Part shown: piece after piece, positions 42,479 to 51,479 of the stretch | How the letters are laid out: each line of letters opens with the position of its first letter | Numbering within the stretch: the first letter of the stretch is position 1 | Origin: Azospirillum thiophilum | GTDB taxonomy: Bacteria; Pseudomonadota; Alphaproteobacteria; Azospirillales; Azospirillaceae | Assembly (NCBI RefSeq): GCF_001305595.1 | Contig: NZ_CP012406.1 | Location: forward strand, 372,001-436,000 | Reading direction: 5' to 3' | DNA: 64,000 nucleotides | The notes under the pieces: model-generated | Told to the model about the DNA's origin: nothing | Seen by the model: only the letters and a program-made list of their open reading frames with translations | The model's database searches: none | Position numbers and translations under genes: made by a program

Positions 42479-42508
42479 TTGCCCACCATGTTCATTCGGC
42501 CATCCCGT

Positions 42509-43729
42509 TCATTCGAAAGGCCCCGACCCGTCGCGCAGGACGAGAAGCTGCGTGGCGACATGCGACATGATGCGGTCGTTGCCGATCATGAGTGCGGCGG
42601 AATGGGCGTCGCGCAGGTGGCGGCCCAGGCTGTAGGGGGTGTCGTTGCGGTAGCCGGCCAGCCCGCAGGTGCGGATCGCCGCCTCCACCACCTCGCGCAC
42701 CAGCTCCGACGTCGTGACCTTCAACGTCGCCATGGCGGTGGCAAAGGGCAGCCCGGTCAGCAGCTCCGGCGAGCCGCAGGCCAACTCGTAGCGGTTGATG
42801 GCGGTGAGGATGGTGGCCTTCATCTGCTGGAGCTTCGCCGTCGCCTCGGCCAGCCGGACGGCCGAGGCCGGGGTGGTGCCCGGCTTGCGCCTCGCCTCCG
42901 CCCGGACGAAGGCGCGGGCGCGGCTCACCGCGTCGGCGGCGATGCCGAGCCAGCAACTGCTCCACAGGATATGTGTCACCGGCAGCATGGTCCGGGCCGA
43001 CAGGTCGGCATAGGGCAGCGGCAGGATCTGGTCGATGACGCCCGACGCCTCCAGGCGGTAGCCGTCGGAACAGGTGCCGCGCATCCCCATCGCGTCCCAC
43101 AGCGTCGTCTTCTCCAGCCGGAAATCCTCCCTGGCCAGCACCACCAGCACCTGATCGGACGAGGGGGCGTCCGGAGTGCGCCGCGCCGTGACCAGGATCG
43201 CGTCCGACTGGTCGCCATAGGAGATGACCGAGGCGTTCTTCGCCAGGGTGAAGCGGCCGCCCCCGGCCCCCTGATCGGCTCCCTGGTCCACCTTGACGGC
43301 GCAGACGCTGTTGCGGATGTCGCCGCCGGTCTCCGCCTCGGTCGTGGCGGATCCCAGCAGCAGCTGTTCGGCGGCGATGCGCGCCATCAGGCCGCGGTGC
43401 CAGCCGTTCCCGCCATGGTGGACCAGACAGGCGACCTGGATCTGGTGCATGGCATGGATCATGCCGGTGGAGCCGCAGCCGCGGGCGAGCGCATGGCAGG
43501 CCGCCGCCACCTCGAACAGCGAGGCGCCGCCGCCGCCGAGCTCCGCCGGCACCATGGCGCCGAGCAGCCCCTCGGCGCGCAGGGCGTCGAACGCCTCGGC
43601 CGGGAAGCGGCCGTCGCGGTCGACCGCATCGGCATGGCGAGCCGCGATTTCGGCCCCGATGACCCGCGCCCGCTCCGCCACGCCGCCATGAGCGGCCCGG
43701 TCGGTCGCCCCGGCCGGGACGGCGCTCAC
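42509..43729 (-). CDS. Acyl-CoA dehydrogenase-family flavoprotein
   Basis: This 406-residue protein has the acyl-CoA dehydrogenase fold: N-terminal helices with FDALRAEGLLGAMVPAELGGGGAS, a middle domain with SATTEAETGGDIRNS, and a C-terminal helical bundle with GLAGYRNDTPYSLGRHLRDAHSAALMIGND. In carrier-protein pathways, homologues oxidise aminoacyl- or acyl-thioesters bound to the carrier (for example prolyl-carrier oxidation). The substrate here is probably the aminoacyl-carrier made by the ligase, not a CoA ester. The start is GTG (GTGA overlap with the carrier stop). Thirty bases separate it from the ligase gene. Confidence 0.87.
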   Translation of the reverse strand: MSAVPAGATDRAAHGGVAERARVIGAEIAARHADAVDRDGRFPAEAFDALRAEGLLGAMVPAELGGGGASLFEVAAACHALARGCGSTGMIHAMHQIQVACLVHHGGNGWHRGLMARIAAEQLLLGSATTEAETGGDIRNSVCAVKVDQGADQGAGGGRFTLAKNASVISYGDQSDAILVTARRTPDAPSSDQVLVVLAREDFRLEKTTLWDAMGMRGTCSDGYRLEASGVIDQILPLPYADLSARTMLPVTHILWSSCWLGIAADAVSRARAFVRAEARRKPGTTPASAVRLAEATAKLQQMKATILTAINRYELACGSPELLTGLPFATAMATLKVTTSELVREVVEAAIRTCGLAGYRNDTPYSLGRHLRDAHSAALMIGNDRIMSHVATQLLVLRDGSGPFE

Positions 43730-44064
43730 GCCGCTCCCCCATCCGTCAGGCCGCGCATGGCGTCGCGTATCGCGGCGATGCTCTCGAAGGTGCGGCGGTT
43801 CAGCAGCCGCTCGGGAAACTCGACGTCGAACTGCTCTTCCAGCCCCAGCATCAGCCCTACGCAGCCGTGGGAGGTGAGGCCGGCGGCGTAGAGGTCGTCA
43901 TCGACGGCCAGCGTGCCGGCATCGACCGCCAGTCCGCCGCACTCGGCCAGCACGGAGCGGATGTCGTCGATCATCGTATCGCCGTTCCCGCCGGCCGGAG
44001 AGCCGCCGAAGGACGAACCGTCGAAGGACGAAGCGGCGAAAGGCGGACTGACATCCTGCGGCAT
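43726..44064 (-). CDS. Dedicated acyl/aminoacyl carrier protein
   Basis: This 112-residue protein is an acyl-carrier-like domain. The phosphopantetheine Ser lies in the motif AAGLTSHGCVGLML near residue 64, with the LTSH form seen in partners of amino acid:carrier ligases instead of the DSL of fatty acid ACP. FPERLLNRRTFESIAAIRDAM forms helices 3-4. About 30 Ser/Gly-rich residues (FDGSSFGGSPAGGNG, from a short DNA repeat) precede the core, which could itself begin at ATG 43974. The longer start has AGAGGA upstream. It is the first gene of the operon and overlaps the dehydrogenase start by 4 bases. Confidence 0.88.
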   Translation of the reverse strand: MPQDVSPPFAASSFDGSSFGGSPAGGNGDTMIDDIRSVLAECGGLAVDAGTLAVDDDLYAAGLTSHGCVGLMLGLEEQFDVEFPERLLNRRTFESIAAIRDAMRGLTDGGAA

Positions 44065-44543
44065 TCTTGCGATCCTCTGGAAACCATTGACCCCAAGCTA
44101 GCCACGCCACACCGGTGCTTCCACTCGGCATCGGTATGGCCGCATGGCTATCCATGTGATGAAAACCTTCACCGGTGGGGGTAAGCACAGGGTAGGGTCG
44201 GCCGTTGGCCCCGGTTCCGCTCATGCCGACTGTCTGACCCTGGCCGGCCGGTTCCTGTATCCGGGCGCCTTTCACATAGGCGGAATTTTGCCGTCATATG
44301 ACCGTCGGATTTTCACAGAATGGAAGCTCCGACGCTATCTTTTCGCCACTGCGGAAAAATCGATTGACGGACCGCGGACAGATGGAAACCATGCAAGGGC
44401 CGGTGTGACCGATGGTCGCAATGGCTCCGCAATGCTTGCAGTTCCGAAATCACGGTCAACGCGGGCTTGCACCAATCCACCCCGCAACCATACCAGCCGT
44501 GCCGCGTCCACCGCGCCACATCCGTTCCGAGGGATCCCACGCC
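44065..44543. other. Divergent intergenic region (carrier-protein operon / chemoreceptor)
   Basis: This 479-base region holds no convincing gene. It must contain the promoters of both flanking operons. The 8-bp palindrome CACCGGTG occurs at 44110-44117 and 44170-44177, 60 bases apart, as a possible paired operator. AT content rises modestly around 44280-44350. No terminator or RNA gene was recognised. Confidence 0.4.
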
Positions 44544-47174
44544 ATGGCCATCGCCGCTTCCGCCGCGCCAAACGGCACCCCACCCGGCACCGGCCGGCGC
44601 AATCTCGGCGTGCGGGCGAAGCTGCTGCTGGCCTTCGCCGGCATGGCGGCGATGACGGTGGCGGCCAGCGCGGTCGGGCTGATGTCCTTCTCCGCGGTGG
44701 AGGCGCCGATGGAGCAGATCGCCGACACCAGCTTGCCGGAGATGGAGCTGGCGACCCGGCTGGCCGGGGAAAGCGGCCGCATCGCGTCGGCCGCCCCCGC
44801 GCTCGACGGCGCCGCCAGCCAGGAGGAGCGGGAGCGCATCAAGGCCGAGACGGCCAAGGACGCCCGCGACTTCCTCGCGCTGGTCGACGAGCTGGCCCGG
44901 CGCCGGCCGCAGGATCCGCTGCTGGGAGAGGTGCGCGACACCGGCAACGCGCTGATCGGCACGCTCGACCGCGTCAATGACGGGGTCTCCCACCGGCTTT
45001 CGCTGCGCGACCGGCGCGAGGCGGCCGGCGGCCGGCTGGCCCAGTCCTACGACGGTTTCCTGAAGACGCTGGCCCCGCTGGTCGACGGCGCCGGCAACGC
45101 CCTGCAGGAAAAGGGCATGGCGCTGGACGGCGGCACCGACCGCGACATGGGGGCGCTGTCCGACGCGGTGCGCTCGATGATCGCGCTCTACGACCTGCGC
45201 GGCAGCATCGCCGGTGCGCTCGACGCCATGAACCGGTCCGGTACCGCCCCGGACGCCAAGACCATCATCGAGTTGCAGCAGGCCTATCTGGAATCCTCCT
45301 CCCAGGTCAGCGCCTCGCTCGGCACGCTGGGCGACCGCGTGGCGCCGGACACCGGTGCCAGGATCGACGCGCTGTTCCTCTTCGGCTACGGCAAGGACAA
45401 TGTCTTCGACCTGCGCCGCGCTGCGCTGGACGGCACCGGGAACAGCAGCGGCGCGGTCGACCGCCGGCTGGCCGACCGGCTGGCCGATGCGCGGGCGCAG
45501 GCAGCCCAGCTGCTCGACGGGCTGAAGGCGCCGCTGCGCAAGGTCCAGAGCGACATCAAGCGCGCCAATTTCGACGTCCGCTCCCAGATCCAGGAGGCGA
45601 TGCAGGATCTGCTGGGCAGCGGGCTGGAGCGGTTCCGCACATATCTGGAGCTGTCGACCTACGGCACCGCCCTGACCGGCGCGCTGAACGAGGCGGCGCA
45701 GGCCCCCGACGCCGCCCGGCTCGATCTGCTGGAGAAGCGCTTCTCCGCCGCGTCGTCGGCGCTCTACGAACGGGTCGGCAAGCTCCGCAGCGATGTCGGC
45801 GGCGACGCCGAAGGCAACGAGGTGCTGGCCGCGCTGGCGCGGGCGCTGACCGGCTTCGGCCGGGGCGAGGACGGCATCGTCTCGCTGCGCCGGGCCGAGC
45901 TGGCGGCGGCGGCCGACACCGGCCGGGTGCTGGCGGAAAGCCGCCTGCTGGCCCAGAGCTTCGCCGCCACCGTCGACCGCCAGATCGCCGCCATGCGGGA
46001 CGAGGCCAAGTCCGCCGTCGCCGGCACCGGCGGCACCATCGACGCCGGCCGCCGCATGCTGATCCTGTTCGCCGCCGGCAGCCTGGTCGGCGCGGTGGCG
46101 CTGGCCTGGCTGGTCGTCGGCCGCCACATCGTCGCCCGCCTGAGCGCCCTGTCGGATGCCATGCGCGCCATCGCCGCCGGCAACCTCGACGCCGCCATTC
46201 CCGCCGCCGGCTCCGACGAGATCGGCGACATGACCCGCGCCCTGACCATCTTCCGCGACACCGCCACCGAGGCGAAGGCCGCCAGCGCCCGCATCGAGGC
46301 CGAACGCGGCCGCGCCGCCGGCGAGCGCCGCCGCGCCATGGTCGAGATGGCGGAGAATTTCGAGAGCAGCGTCCGCGGCGTGCTCGACCGCGTCGCCCAG
46401 GCCGCCGGCGAGATGCAGGACATGGCCGAGCGGATGACCCGCAGCGCCGACCTCACCGCCGGGGAGGCGACGACCGCCGCCGGCAGCTCCCAGCAGGCGG
46501 AAGGCAACGTCAAGGCGGTGGCCGCCGCGACCGAGGAGCTGTCCGCCTCCATCCAGGAGATCGGCTCGCAGGTCCACGCCTCCAGCCGCATCGTCCGCAA
46601 GGCCGCCGACGAGGCCGAGCGCACCGACCGCACGGTCGAGGGGCTGGCGCAGACCGCCGGCCGCATCGGCGAGGTGGTCGGGCTGATCCAGTCGATCGCC
46701 GGCCAGACCAACCTTCTGGCCCTGAACGCCACCATCGAGGCCGCCCGCGCCGGAGAGGCCGGCAAGGGTTTCGCCGTGGTGGCGTCGGAGGTGAAGGGGC
46801 TGGCGACCCAGACCGCCAAGGCGACGGAGGACATCTCCGCCCAGATCGCCGCGATGCAGGCAGTGACGCAGGAGGCGGTGGACGCCATCCGCTCCATCGC
46901 CGTCACCATCCGCGAGGTCAACGAGATCTCGGCCACCATCGCCGCCGCTGTGGAACAGCAGAGCGCCGCCACCCGCGAGATCGCCCGCAATGTCGGCGAG
47001 GCGGCCGACAGCACCCGCCATGTCCGCGGCAACATCGACAGCGTCGCCGACGCGGCGCGGGAGTCGGGGGAATCGGCCAACCGCGTGCTGTCGGCCTCCT
47101 CGACCGTGCAGGGCCAGCTGCGGTCGCTGGCCGGTCAGGTCGATGCGCTGGTCGACGGGATGCGGGCGGCCTGA
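44544..47174 (+). CDS. Methyl-accepting chemotaxis protein with large helical sensor
   Basis: This 876-residue transmembrane chemoreceptor senses a periplasmic signal and controls CheA. TM1 is at about residues 25-47 and TM2 at about 503-528, leaving a periplasmic domain of about 455 residues that looks wholly alpha-helical, larger than a usual four-helix bundle (about 150) or bimodular HBM domain (about 250). HAMP follows (about 530-585). The signalling hairpin is IAGQTNLLALNATIEAARAG with EAGKGFAVVASEVK. No C-terminal CheR pentapeptide is visible. The start at 44544 follows GAGGGAT. The ligand is unknown. Confidence 0.92.
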   Translation: MAIAASAAPNGTPPGTGRRNLGVRAKLLLAFAGMAAMTVAASAVGLMSFSAVEAPMEQIADTSLPEMELATRLAGESGRIASAAPALDGAASQEERERIKAETAKDARDFLALVDELARRRPQDPLLGEVRDTGNALIGTLDRVNDGVSHRLSLRDRREAAGGRLAQSYDGFLKTLAPLVDGAGNALQEKGMALDGGTDRDMGALSDAVRSMIALYDLRGSIAGALDAMNRSGTAPDAKTIIELQQAYLESSSQVSASLGTLGDRVAPDTGARIDALFLFGYGKDNVFDLRRAALDGTGNSSGAVDRRLADRLADARAQAAQLLDGLKAPLRKVQSDIKRANFDVRSQIQEAMQDLLGSGLERFRTYLELSTYGTALTGALNEAAQAPDAARLDLLEKRFSAASSALYERVGKLRSDVGGDAEGNEVLAALARALTGFGRGEDGIVSLRRAELAAAADTGRVLAESRLLAQSFAATVDRQIAAMRDEAKSAVAGTGGTIDAGRRMLILFAAGSLVGAVALAWLVVGRHIVARLSALSDAMRAIAAGNLDAAIPAAGSDEIGDMTRALTIFRDTATEAKAASARIEAERGRAAGERRRAMVEMAENFESSVRGVLDRVAQAAGEMQDMAERMTRSADLTAGEATTAAGSSQQAEGNVKAVAAATEELSASIQEIGSQVHASSRIVRKAADEAERTDRTVEGLAQTAGRIGEVVGLIQSIAGQTNLLALNATIEAARAGEAGKGFAVVASEVKGLATQTAKATEDISAQIAAMQAVTQEAVDAIRSIAVTIREVNEISATIAAAVEQQSAATREIARNVGEAADSTRHVRGNIDSVADAARESGESANRVLSASSTVQGQLRSLAGQVDALVDGMRAA

Positions 47175-47199
47175 CGCTCCTCCCGCAGAATCGTGCTCC

Positions 47200-47913
47200 C
47201 TACGGCCCGTCCGCCAGCTCCCGCAAGGCATCCAGGCCGCAGCGGAAGCGGTTGGGCCGCAGCTCCTCCAGCACGCCCTGGCGCTTCAACTCGGCCACCA
47301 CGCGGCTGGCGGTCTCGGTGGTGATGCCCAGCACGGCGCCGACATCCTCCCGCCCGAAGAAGTCGCATTCGCCGCGCTCGTCCACCAGGGTCAGGAACAG
47401 GCGGGCGACCCGGGCGCGGGCACTGCCGGTGCCCAGCTCGACCAGGAAGGCGTCGGCCCGCTCGACCGCCTGATGCCAGCGCCGCATCAGCTGCCGGTGC
47501 AGGTGCCCGGTTTCGACCGACAGGCGCTGGATCACCGCGACCGGGATGCGGCAGGTCAGCACCGGATGGATGGCGATGGCTGTGTGCCGGTAGGGTTCGC
47601 CCAGCGCCGCCTCCAGCCCGGCGGTGTCGCCGGCCCGCAGCAGCCGGACGATGCGCTGGCTGCCGTTGGGCAGATACTGCACCAGCTTCACCAGCCCGCC
47701 GCGCACGGTGTAGAGCGCCGACGGCTCGTCGCCGACATGGTAGAGCGCCGCCCCCGGCGCCACGGTGAATTCATCGATGGGCAGATGGATCAGGCCGAAA
47801 TCGGCCTCGGTCAGGTCGGCGAACAGCGCCGACTCCCGGATGCCGCACCCCCGGCAATTGGCCAGACCCCGCCACGCCGCGGTGATGTCGGTCTTCTTCA
47901 CGGTCATGTCCAT
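47200..47913 (-). CDS. Crp/Fnr-family regulator with incomplete FNR cysteine set
   Basis: This 237-residue regulator has an N-terminal Cys motif (NCRGCGIRESALF), a cyclic-nucleotide-like barrel (PGAALYHVGDEPSALYTVRGG) and a winged helix with EDVGAVLGITTETASRVVAEL near 200. From the start at 47913, Cys20, Cys23 and Cys121 line up with E. coli FNR Cys20, Cys23 and Cys122, but the place of Cys29 is Ala. It may therefore carry an altered Fe-S cluster or none. SR in the recognition helix matches FNR. A TTGCGA inverted repeat lies upstream at 48065-48080. ATG at 47907 is an alternative start. It is convergent with the chemoreceptor and divergent from RNase J. Confidence 0.88.
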   Translation of the reverse strand: MDMTVKKTDITAAWRGLANCRGCGIRESALFADLTEADFGLIHLPIDEFTVAPGAALYHVGDEPSALYTVRGGLVKLVQYLPNGSQRIVRLLRAGDTAGLEAALGEPYRHTAIAIHPVLTCRIPVAVIQRLSVETGHLHRQLMRRWHQAVERADAFLVELGTGSARARVARLFLTLVDERGECDFFGREDVGAVLGITTETASRVVAELKRQGVLEELRPNRFRCGLDALRELADGP

Positions 47914-48064
47914 GGTTTGCGGCGGGGCTATGCTGTGGGTACGAACGGTCGCGGACGCCGAGTTTGGCAGCTTTTCGGGCATGTTCCAAACGTCTTCCCA
48001 CCTCTCCCGCCTTCGCGCCCCGGCCTGGAAGCGGTCTTGCATATCGGCAATGCCCCGCCGATCG

Positions 48065-48080
48065 TTGCGACTTTTCGCAA
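48065..48080. promoter_or_regulatory. Inverted repeat TTGCGA-N4-TCGCAA, possible Crp/Fnr site
   Basis: TTGCGA (48065-48070) and TCGCAA (48075-48080) are perfect inverted arms. The TTGCG-N6-CGCAA spacing matches Crp-like operators and resembles FNR boxes. It lies in the 403-base region between the divergent Crp/Fnr and RNase J genes, about 150 bases upstream of the regulator. No other structure was recognised in this gap. Confidence 0.4.
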
Positions 48081-48316
48081 GCGCCCTTGACGCCGGCCCG
48101 GCTTTGCCCACATAAGACCAGACGAACGAACCGGGCTCTCACGGCTTTACGCCGGCAACCCCGCCCAATCCCCGCTCCCTGCCGTCCGACGGCCGCCCCG
48201 TGGCGCCTCCGGCATGGTCCTTTCAACTCCTTATCCGACGAGATCCGCATCGACGAGCGATGCACGCCCGCCCGGCAGCGTCGAATGCCGGCCTATGTGA
48301 GACGTACGACAGAGGC

Positions 48317-49834
48317 ATGACGTTTGATTCAAAGCGGCGCCGGATGGCGCCGAACAACCGCGCACGCAACCCGCGTCCGCGCGATGACTTCGACGGCTCC
48401 CGCCCGACGGCCAACACGGTCCATGGCGGCGGCCCCATCGGCCCGGTTCCGGGCAAGGACGAGATCCTGTTCCTTCCGCTGGGCGGCTGTTCGCGCATCG
48501 GCATGAACATGGCGCTCTACGGTCATGCCGGCAAATGGCTGATCGTCGATGCCGGCGTGGCCTTCATGGGCGACGAGGCGCCGGGCGTCGACAGCCTGAT
48601 GGCCGATCCGACCTTCATCGAGGAGCGGATGCAGGACGTCGTCGGGCTGGTGGTGACCCACGCCCACGAGGACCATATCGGCGCCATCCACCATCTGTGG
48701 CCGCGCCTGCGCTGCCCGATCTATGCCAGCCCCTTCGCCTCGCACATCATCCGCGACCGGCTGAAGGAGAAGGGCGCCCACCGCGCCGCCAAGGTGCAGA
48801 CCTTCGACATCGGCGACACGCTGCGGATCGGTCCGTTCCGGATCGAGACCATCGCCGTCACCCATTCGATCCCCGAGCCGATGTCGCTGGCGATCCGCAC
48901 GGCGGCCGGCACGGTTCTGCACACCGGCGACTGGAAGTTCGATCCCGATCCGCTGATCGGCCGGACCACCGATTTCGCCGCGCTGAAGCGCCTGGGCGAC
49001 GAGGGGCTGCTCGCCATGATGTGCGACAGCACCAACGCCGACGTGCCCGGCGCGACCGGGTCGGAAGCCGATGCGCGGGCCGGCCTGATCGCCGCCTTCG
49101 CCGGCCGTCCGGGCGCCATCGCCGTCACCGGCTTCGCCTCCAATGTCGCCCGCATGACCGCGGTGGCCGAGGCCGCGGCGGCGGTCGGCCGGAAGGTCGT
49201 GCTGGTCGGCCGCTCCATGCTGCGCATGGAGAAGGCGGCGCAGGCCTGCGGCTATCTCGACCATGTGCCGGACTTCATGGACGTGCGCGAAGCCTCCTGG
49301 ACCCCGCGCGAGAACCTCGTGTTCCTGTGCACGGGCAGCCAGGGCGAGGAGCGGGCGGCGCTGAGCCGTCTGGCCCGCAACGAGCACCGCGAGCTGTGGC
49401 TGGAGGAGGGCGACACCGTCATCTTCTCCGCCCGCACCATCCCCGGCAACGAGGAGGTGCTGGCCGACATCCACGCGCATCTGCGCGGCATGGGCGTCGA
49501 GATCGTCACCCCGGCCGACGCGCCGGTCCACGTCTCCGGCCACCCGAAACGCGACGACCTCGCCCGCATGTACGGTCTGGTCCGTCCCCGCTTCGCCGTG
49601 CCGGTCCATGGCACAATCGGCCATATGGAGGCCCATGCCCGCCTCGCCCGCTCCTGCGGCGTCGAGCGCGCGCTGGTCCCGGAGGATGGCGACATCCTGC
49701 GCATCGCCCATGAGGGCACCCGCGTGATCGGCCGCATCGAACCGAGGCGCCTCGCCAACACCGGCCGCGAGCTGATCCCCTGGATCCCGCCGGTGACGGT
49801 GGATGAGGACATGGCGGAGCGCGTCGCTGCCTGA
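48317..49834 (+). CDS. rnj: Ribonuclease J
   Basis: This 505-residue metallo-beta-lactamase/beta-CASP enzyme degrades and matures RNA as an endonuclease and 5'-exonuclease. The zinc motif HAHEDHIGA lies near residue 118, and LHTGDWKFD, CDSTNADVPG and SGHPKRDDL complete the catalytic site. ILFLPLGGCSRIGMNM is the RNase J-type start of the fold. It is shorter than typical RNase J (about 550), because the C-terminal domain is reduced. The first 30 residues are basic (SKRRRMAPNNRARNPRPRD) and may bind RNA. The start at 48317 has AGAGG just upstream. A strong terminator follows, so it is monocistronic. Confidence 0.92.
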   Translation: MTFDSKRRRMAPNNRARNPRPRDDFDGSRPTANTVHGGGPIGPVPGKDEILFLPLGGCSRIGMNMALYGHAGKWLIVDAGVAFMGDEAPGVDSLMADPTFIEERMQDVVGLVVTHAHEDHIGAIHHLWPRLRCPIYASPFASHIIRDRLKEKGAHRAAKVQTFDIGDTLRIGPFRIETIAVTHSIPEPMSLAIRTAAGTVLHTGDWKFDPDPLIGRTTDFAALKRLGDEGLLAMMCDSTNADVPGATGSEADARAGLIAAFAGRPGAIAVTGFASNVARMTAVAEAAAAVGRKVVLVGRSMLRMEKAAQACGYLDHVPDFMDVREASWTPRENLVFLCTGSQGEERAALSRLARNEHRELWLEEGDTVIFSARTIPGNEEVLADIHAHLRGMGVEIVTPADAPVHVSGHPKRDDLARMYGLVRPRFAVPVHGTIGHMEAHARLARSCGVERALVPEDGDILRIAHEGTRVIGRIEPRRLANTGRELIPWIPPVTVDEDMAERVAA

Positions 49835-49860
49835 CGGCGCGTATCCGGCCCTGACGGCAG

Positions 49861-49893
49861 ACGCCCCGCACCCTCCGGTGCGGGGCGTTTTTC
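49861..49893 (+). terminator. Rho-independent terminator of RNase J
   Basis: A perfect 12-bp stem (ACGCCCCGCACC 49861-49872, complement 49877-49888) with a CTCC loop is followed by a T tract, 26 bases after the RNase J stop. Confidence 0.93.
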
Positions 49894-49978
49894 GTTGCGG
49901 TGCACATCGATGGGGACGGGCATGGCGCGGCTGTTGCATACTCCGGTGCGTCTTTTCGTCCCATGGAGTGAAGTTTCG

Positions 49979-50998
49979 ATGTCATTGCTCTCCTGCTGCC
50001 GCGGTGCCGCGCTGTCGGCCCTGCTCCTGTTCGGACTGAACGGGACGTCCCAGGCTGCGGAGCCGGTCAAGGTCAAGGTCTTCGTCGGCTCGATGTTCGA
50101 GATCGGCAAGAACACCGGCGACCGCGCGGGCGAGTTCCAGCACTGGTACGAGCGCTATTGGCAGACGGCCGAGCCGATCGCGGTGAAGGGTGCGCTGAAC
50201 CCGGTCTATTGCAACACCGACGGCGTGTGCGGCTCGGTGCTGGGCATGGGCAAGGTCAGCTCGTCGGCCTCGATGCAGGCGATCCTGCTGAATCCGCAGC
50301 TCGACCTGTCGCAGGCCTATTTCCTGGTCACCGGCGTCGCCGGCACCCCGCCGTCGCGCGGCACCATCGGCGAGGTCAATTGGGCGACCTGGGTCGTCGA
50401 CTATGACCTCGGCCACCGCTGGGCGCCGGAGGAGAACAAGCCGGGCGAGCCGACCTTCATGCCGCGCAAGGGCTACGAGGCGGTGCGGCTGTTCCCGATG
50501 AACCCGGCGCTGGTGTCCTGGGCGATGAAGCTGACCGCCGACACGCCGCTGAAGGACAGCGACTCCGCCCGTGCCTACCGCAAGCGCTATCCGCAGGAAG
50601 CCGCGCAGCGTGCTCCTTTCGTGGGCACCGGCACCCACATGACCGGCGACACCTTCTTCCACGGCCCCGGCATGTCGGCGCAGGCGCAATACATCGCCAA
50701 GCTCTATGGCGCCGACGACTATGTCATCACCGAGATGGAGGCGGCGGCGATCACGCTGGTGATCAAGCGGCTGCAGGGTTCCGACCGGGTGATGAGCCTG
50801 CGCGGCGCGGTCAATTTCGACCAGGGCAACCCGAACGAGACCACGCTCCAGCATCTCGATCCCAAGCCGGGCGAAACCGCCGGCGGCTTCGCCGAGACGG
50901 TGGAGAATGTGGAGCTGGTCGGCTCCCGCATGGTCGACCACATCGTCGGCCATTGGGACCGGTGGAAAGACGGCGTGCCGGCGCTGCCCGCCCAATAA
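49979..50998 (+). CDS. Purine nucleoside permease / nucleoside phosphorylase-like protein (NUP family)
   Basis: This 339-residue exported protein belongs to the NUP family, known from the yeast nucleoside permease and related by fold to nucleoside phosphorylases. A signal peptide covers about residues 1-27 (ALSALLLFGLNGTSQAAEP). Conserved segments include KVFVGSMFEIGKNTGDRAGEFQHWYERYW, YFLVTGVAGTPPSRG, GTGTHMTGDTFFHGPGMS and the MEAAA helix, the last two with the nucleoside-binding look of phosphorylases. It is probably a periplasmic nucleoside-binding or -cleaving protein, not a transporter, as no membrane helices exist. It follows RNase J but behind a terminator. The start at 49979 follows GGAGTGAAG. 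Confidence 0.87.
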   Translation: MSLLSCCRGAALSALLLFGLNGTSQAAEPVKVKVFVGSMFEIGKNTGDRAGEFQHWYERYWQTAEPIAVKGALNPVYCNTDGVCGSVLGMGKVSSSASMQAILLNPQLDLSQAYFLVTGVAGTPPSRGTIGEVNWATWVVDYDLGHRWAPEENKPGEPTFMPRKGYEAVRLFPMNPALVSWAMKLTADTPLKDSDSARAYRKRYPQEAAQRAPFVGTGTHMTGDTFFHGPGMSAQAQYIAKLYGADDYVITEMEAAAITLVIKRLQGSDRVMSLRGAVNFDQGNPNETTLQHLDPKPGETAGGFAETVENVELVGSRMVDHIVGHWDRWKDGVPALPAQ

Positions 50999-51156
50999 AC
51001 GGCCGCCGGCGCGGGAGATCCGGCGCGGGAGATCCTGGCAGCAGGGCGCGCCGACAGGCGCGGATATCGGCGGCATCGTCCATGACCGATGATTTGGATC
51101 GGATCGCGTAAAATCGGCATCGATTTGAAGCGTGACTCCGATCGCCAAACACAGGG

Positions 51157-51198
51157 CTGGAGCTTCGTGCGTTTCATGGTGAACGCACGAAGCTCCAG
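51157..51198. repeat. Palindromic element, copy 1 (left of chemoreceptor)
   Basis: A perfect 17-bp inverted repeat (51157-51173 and 51182-51198, arms beginning CTGGAGCTTCGTGCGTT, 8-base loop) lies in the 481-base gap before the second chemoreceptor gene. A variant with 16-bp arms lies on the far side of that gene (53269-53308). The rest of the gap, 51199-51479, is AT-rich leader with no gene; a TATAAA at 51452-51457 may be part of a promoter. Confidence 0.85.
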
Positions 51199-51479
51199 GG
51201 CACCATCGTGGGCACAGAATCTACTTTTAGTTGCTGAATTGTGAACTCACCGGCCAATTAGGCTGATCCCATTCCAGCAAGTCGTTTATCCACGGGAGTG
51301 GCAGGATGGCTGTATTCAAGCGCCGCGGACACTCCCGCACCAGCCTGTCAGCGAATTTGTCGCAACCAGGACCAGTGGATTCAGAATTGTAAGGTTGTGG
51401 CGTCTTCTCTAAAATTTCAGAGCTGTCCCTCTGGGGATTATCGCTAACAATTATAAAATTTTACAGAAACGGAGCAGTG

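Noticed and set aside
44110..44177. Paired CACCGGTG palindromes as a firm operator
   Set aside because: The 8-base palindrome is expected often at this GC content. It is mentioned in the intergenic entry but not raised as a finding.
44313..47231. A 972-codon open frame on the minus strand
   Set aside because: It is the antisense shadow of the chemoreceptor gene at 44544-47174, whose motifs are unambiguous.
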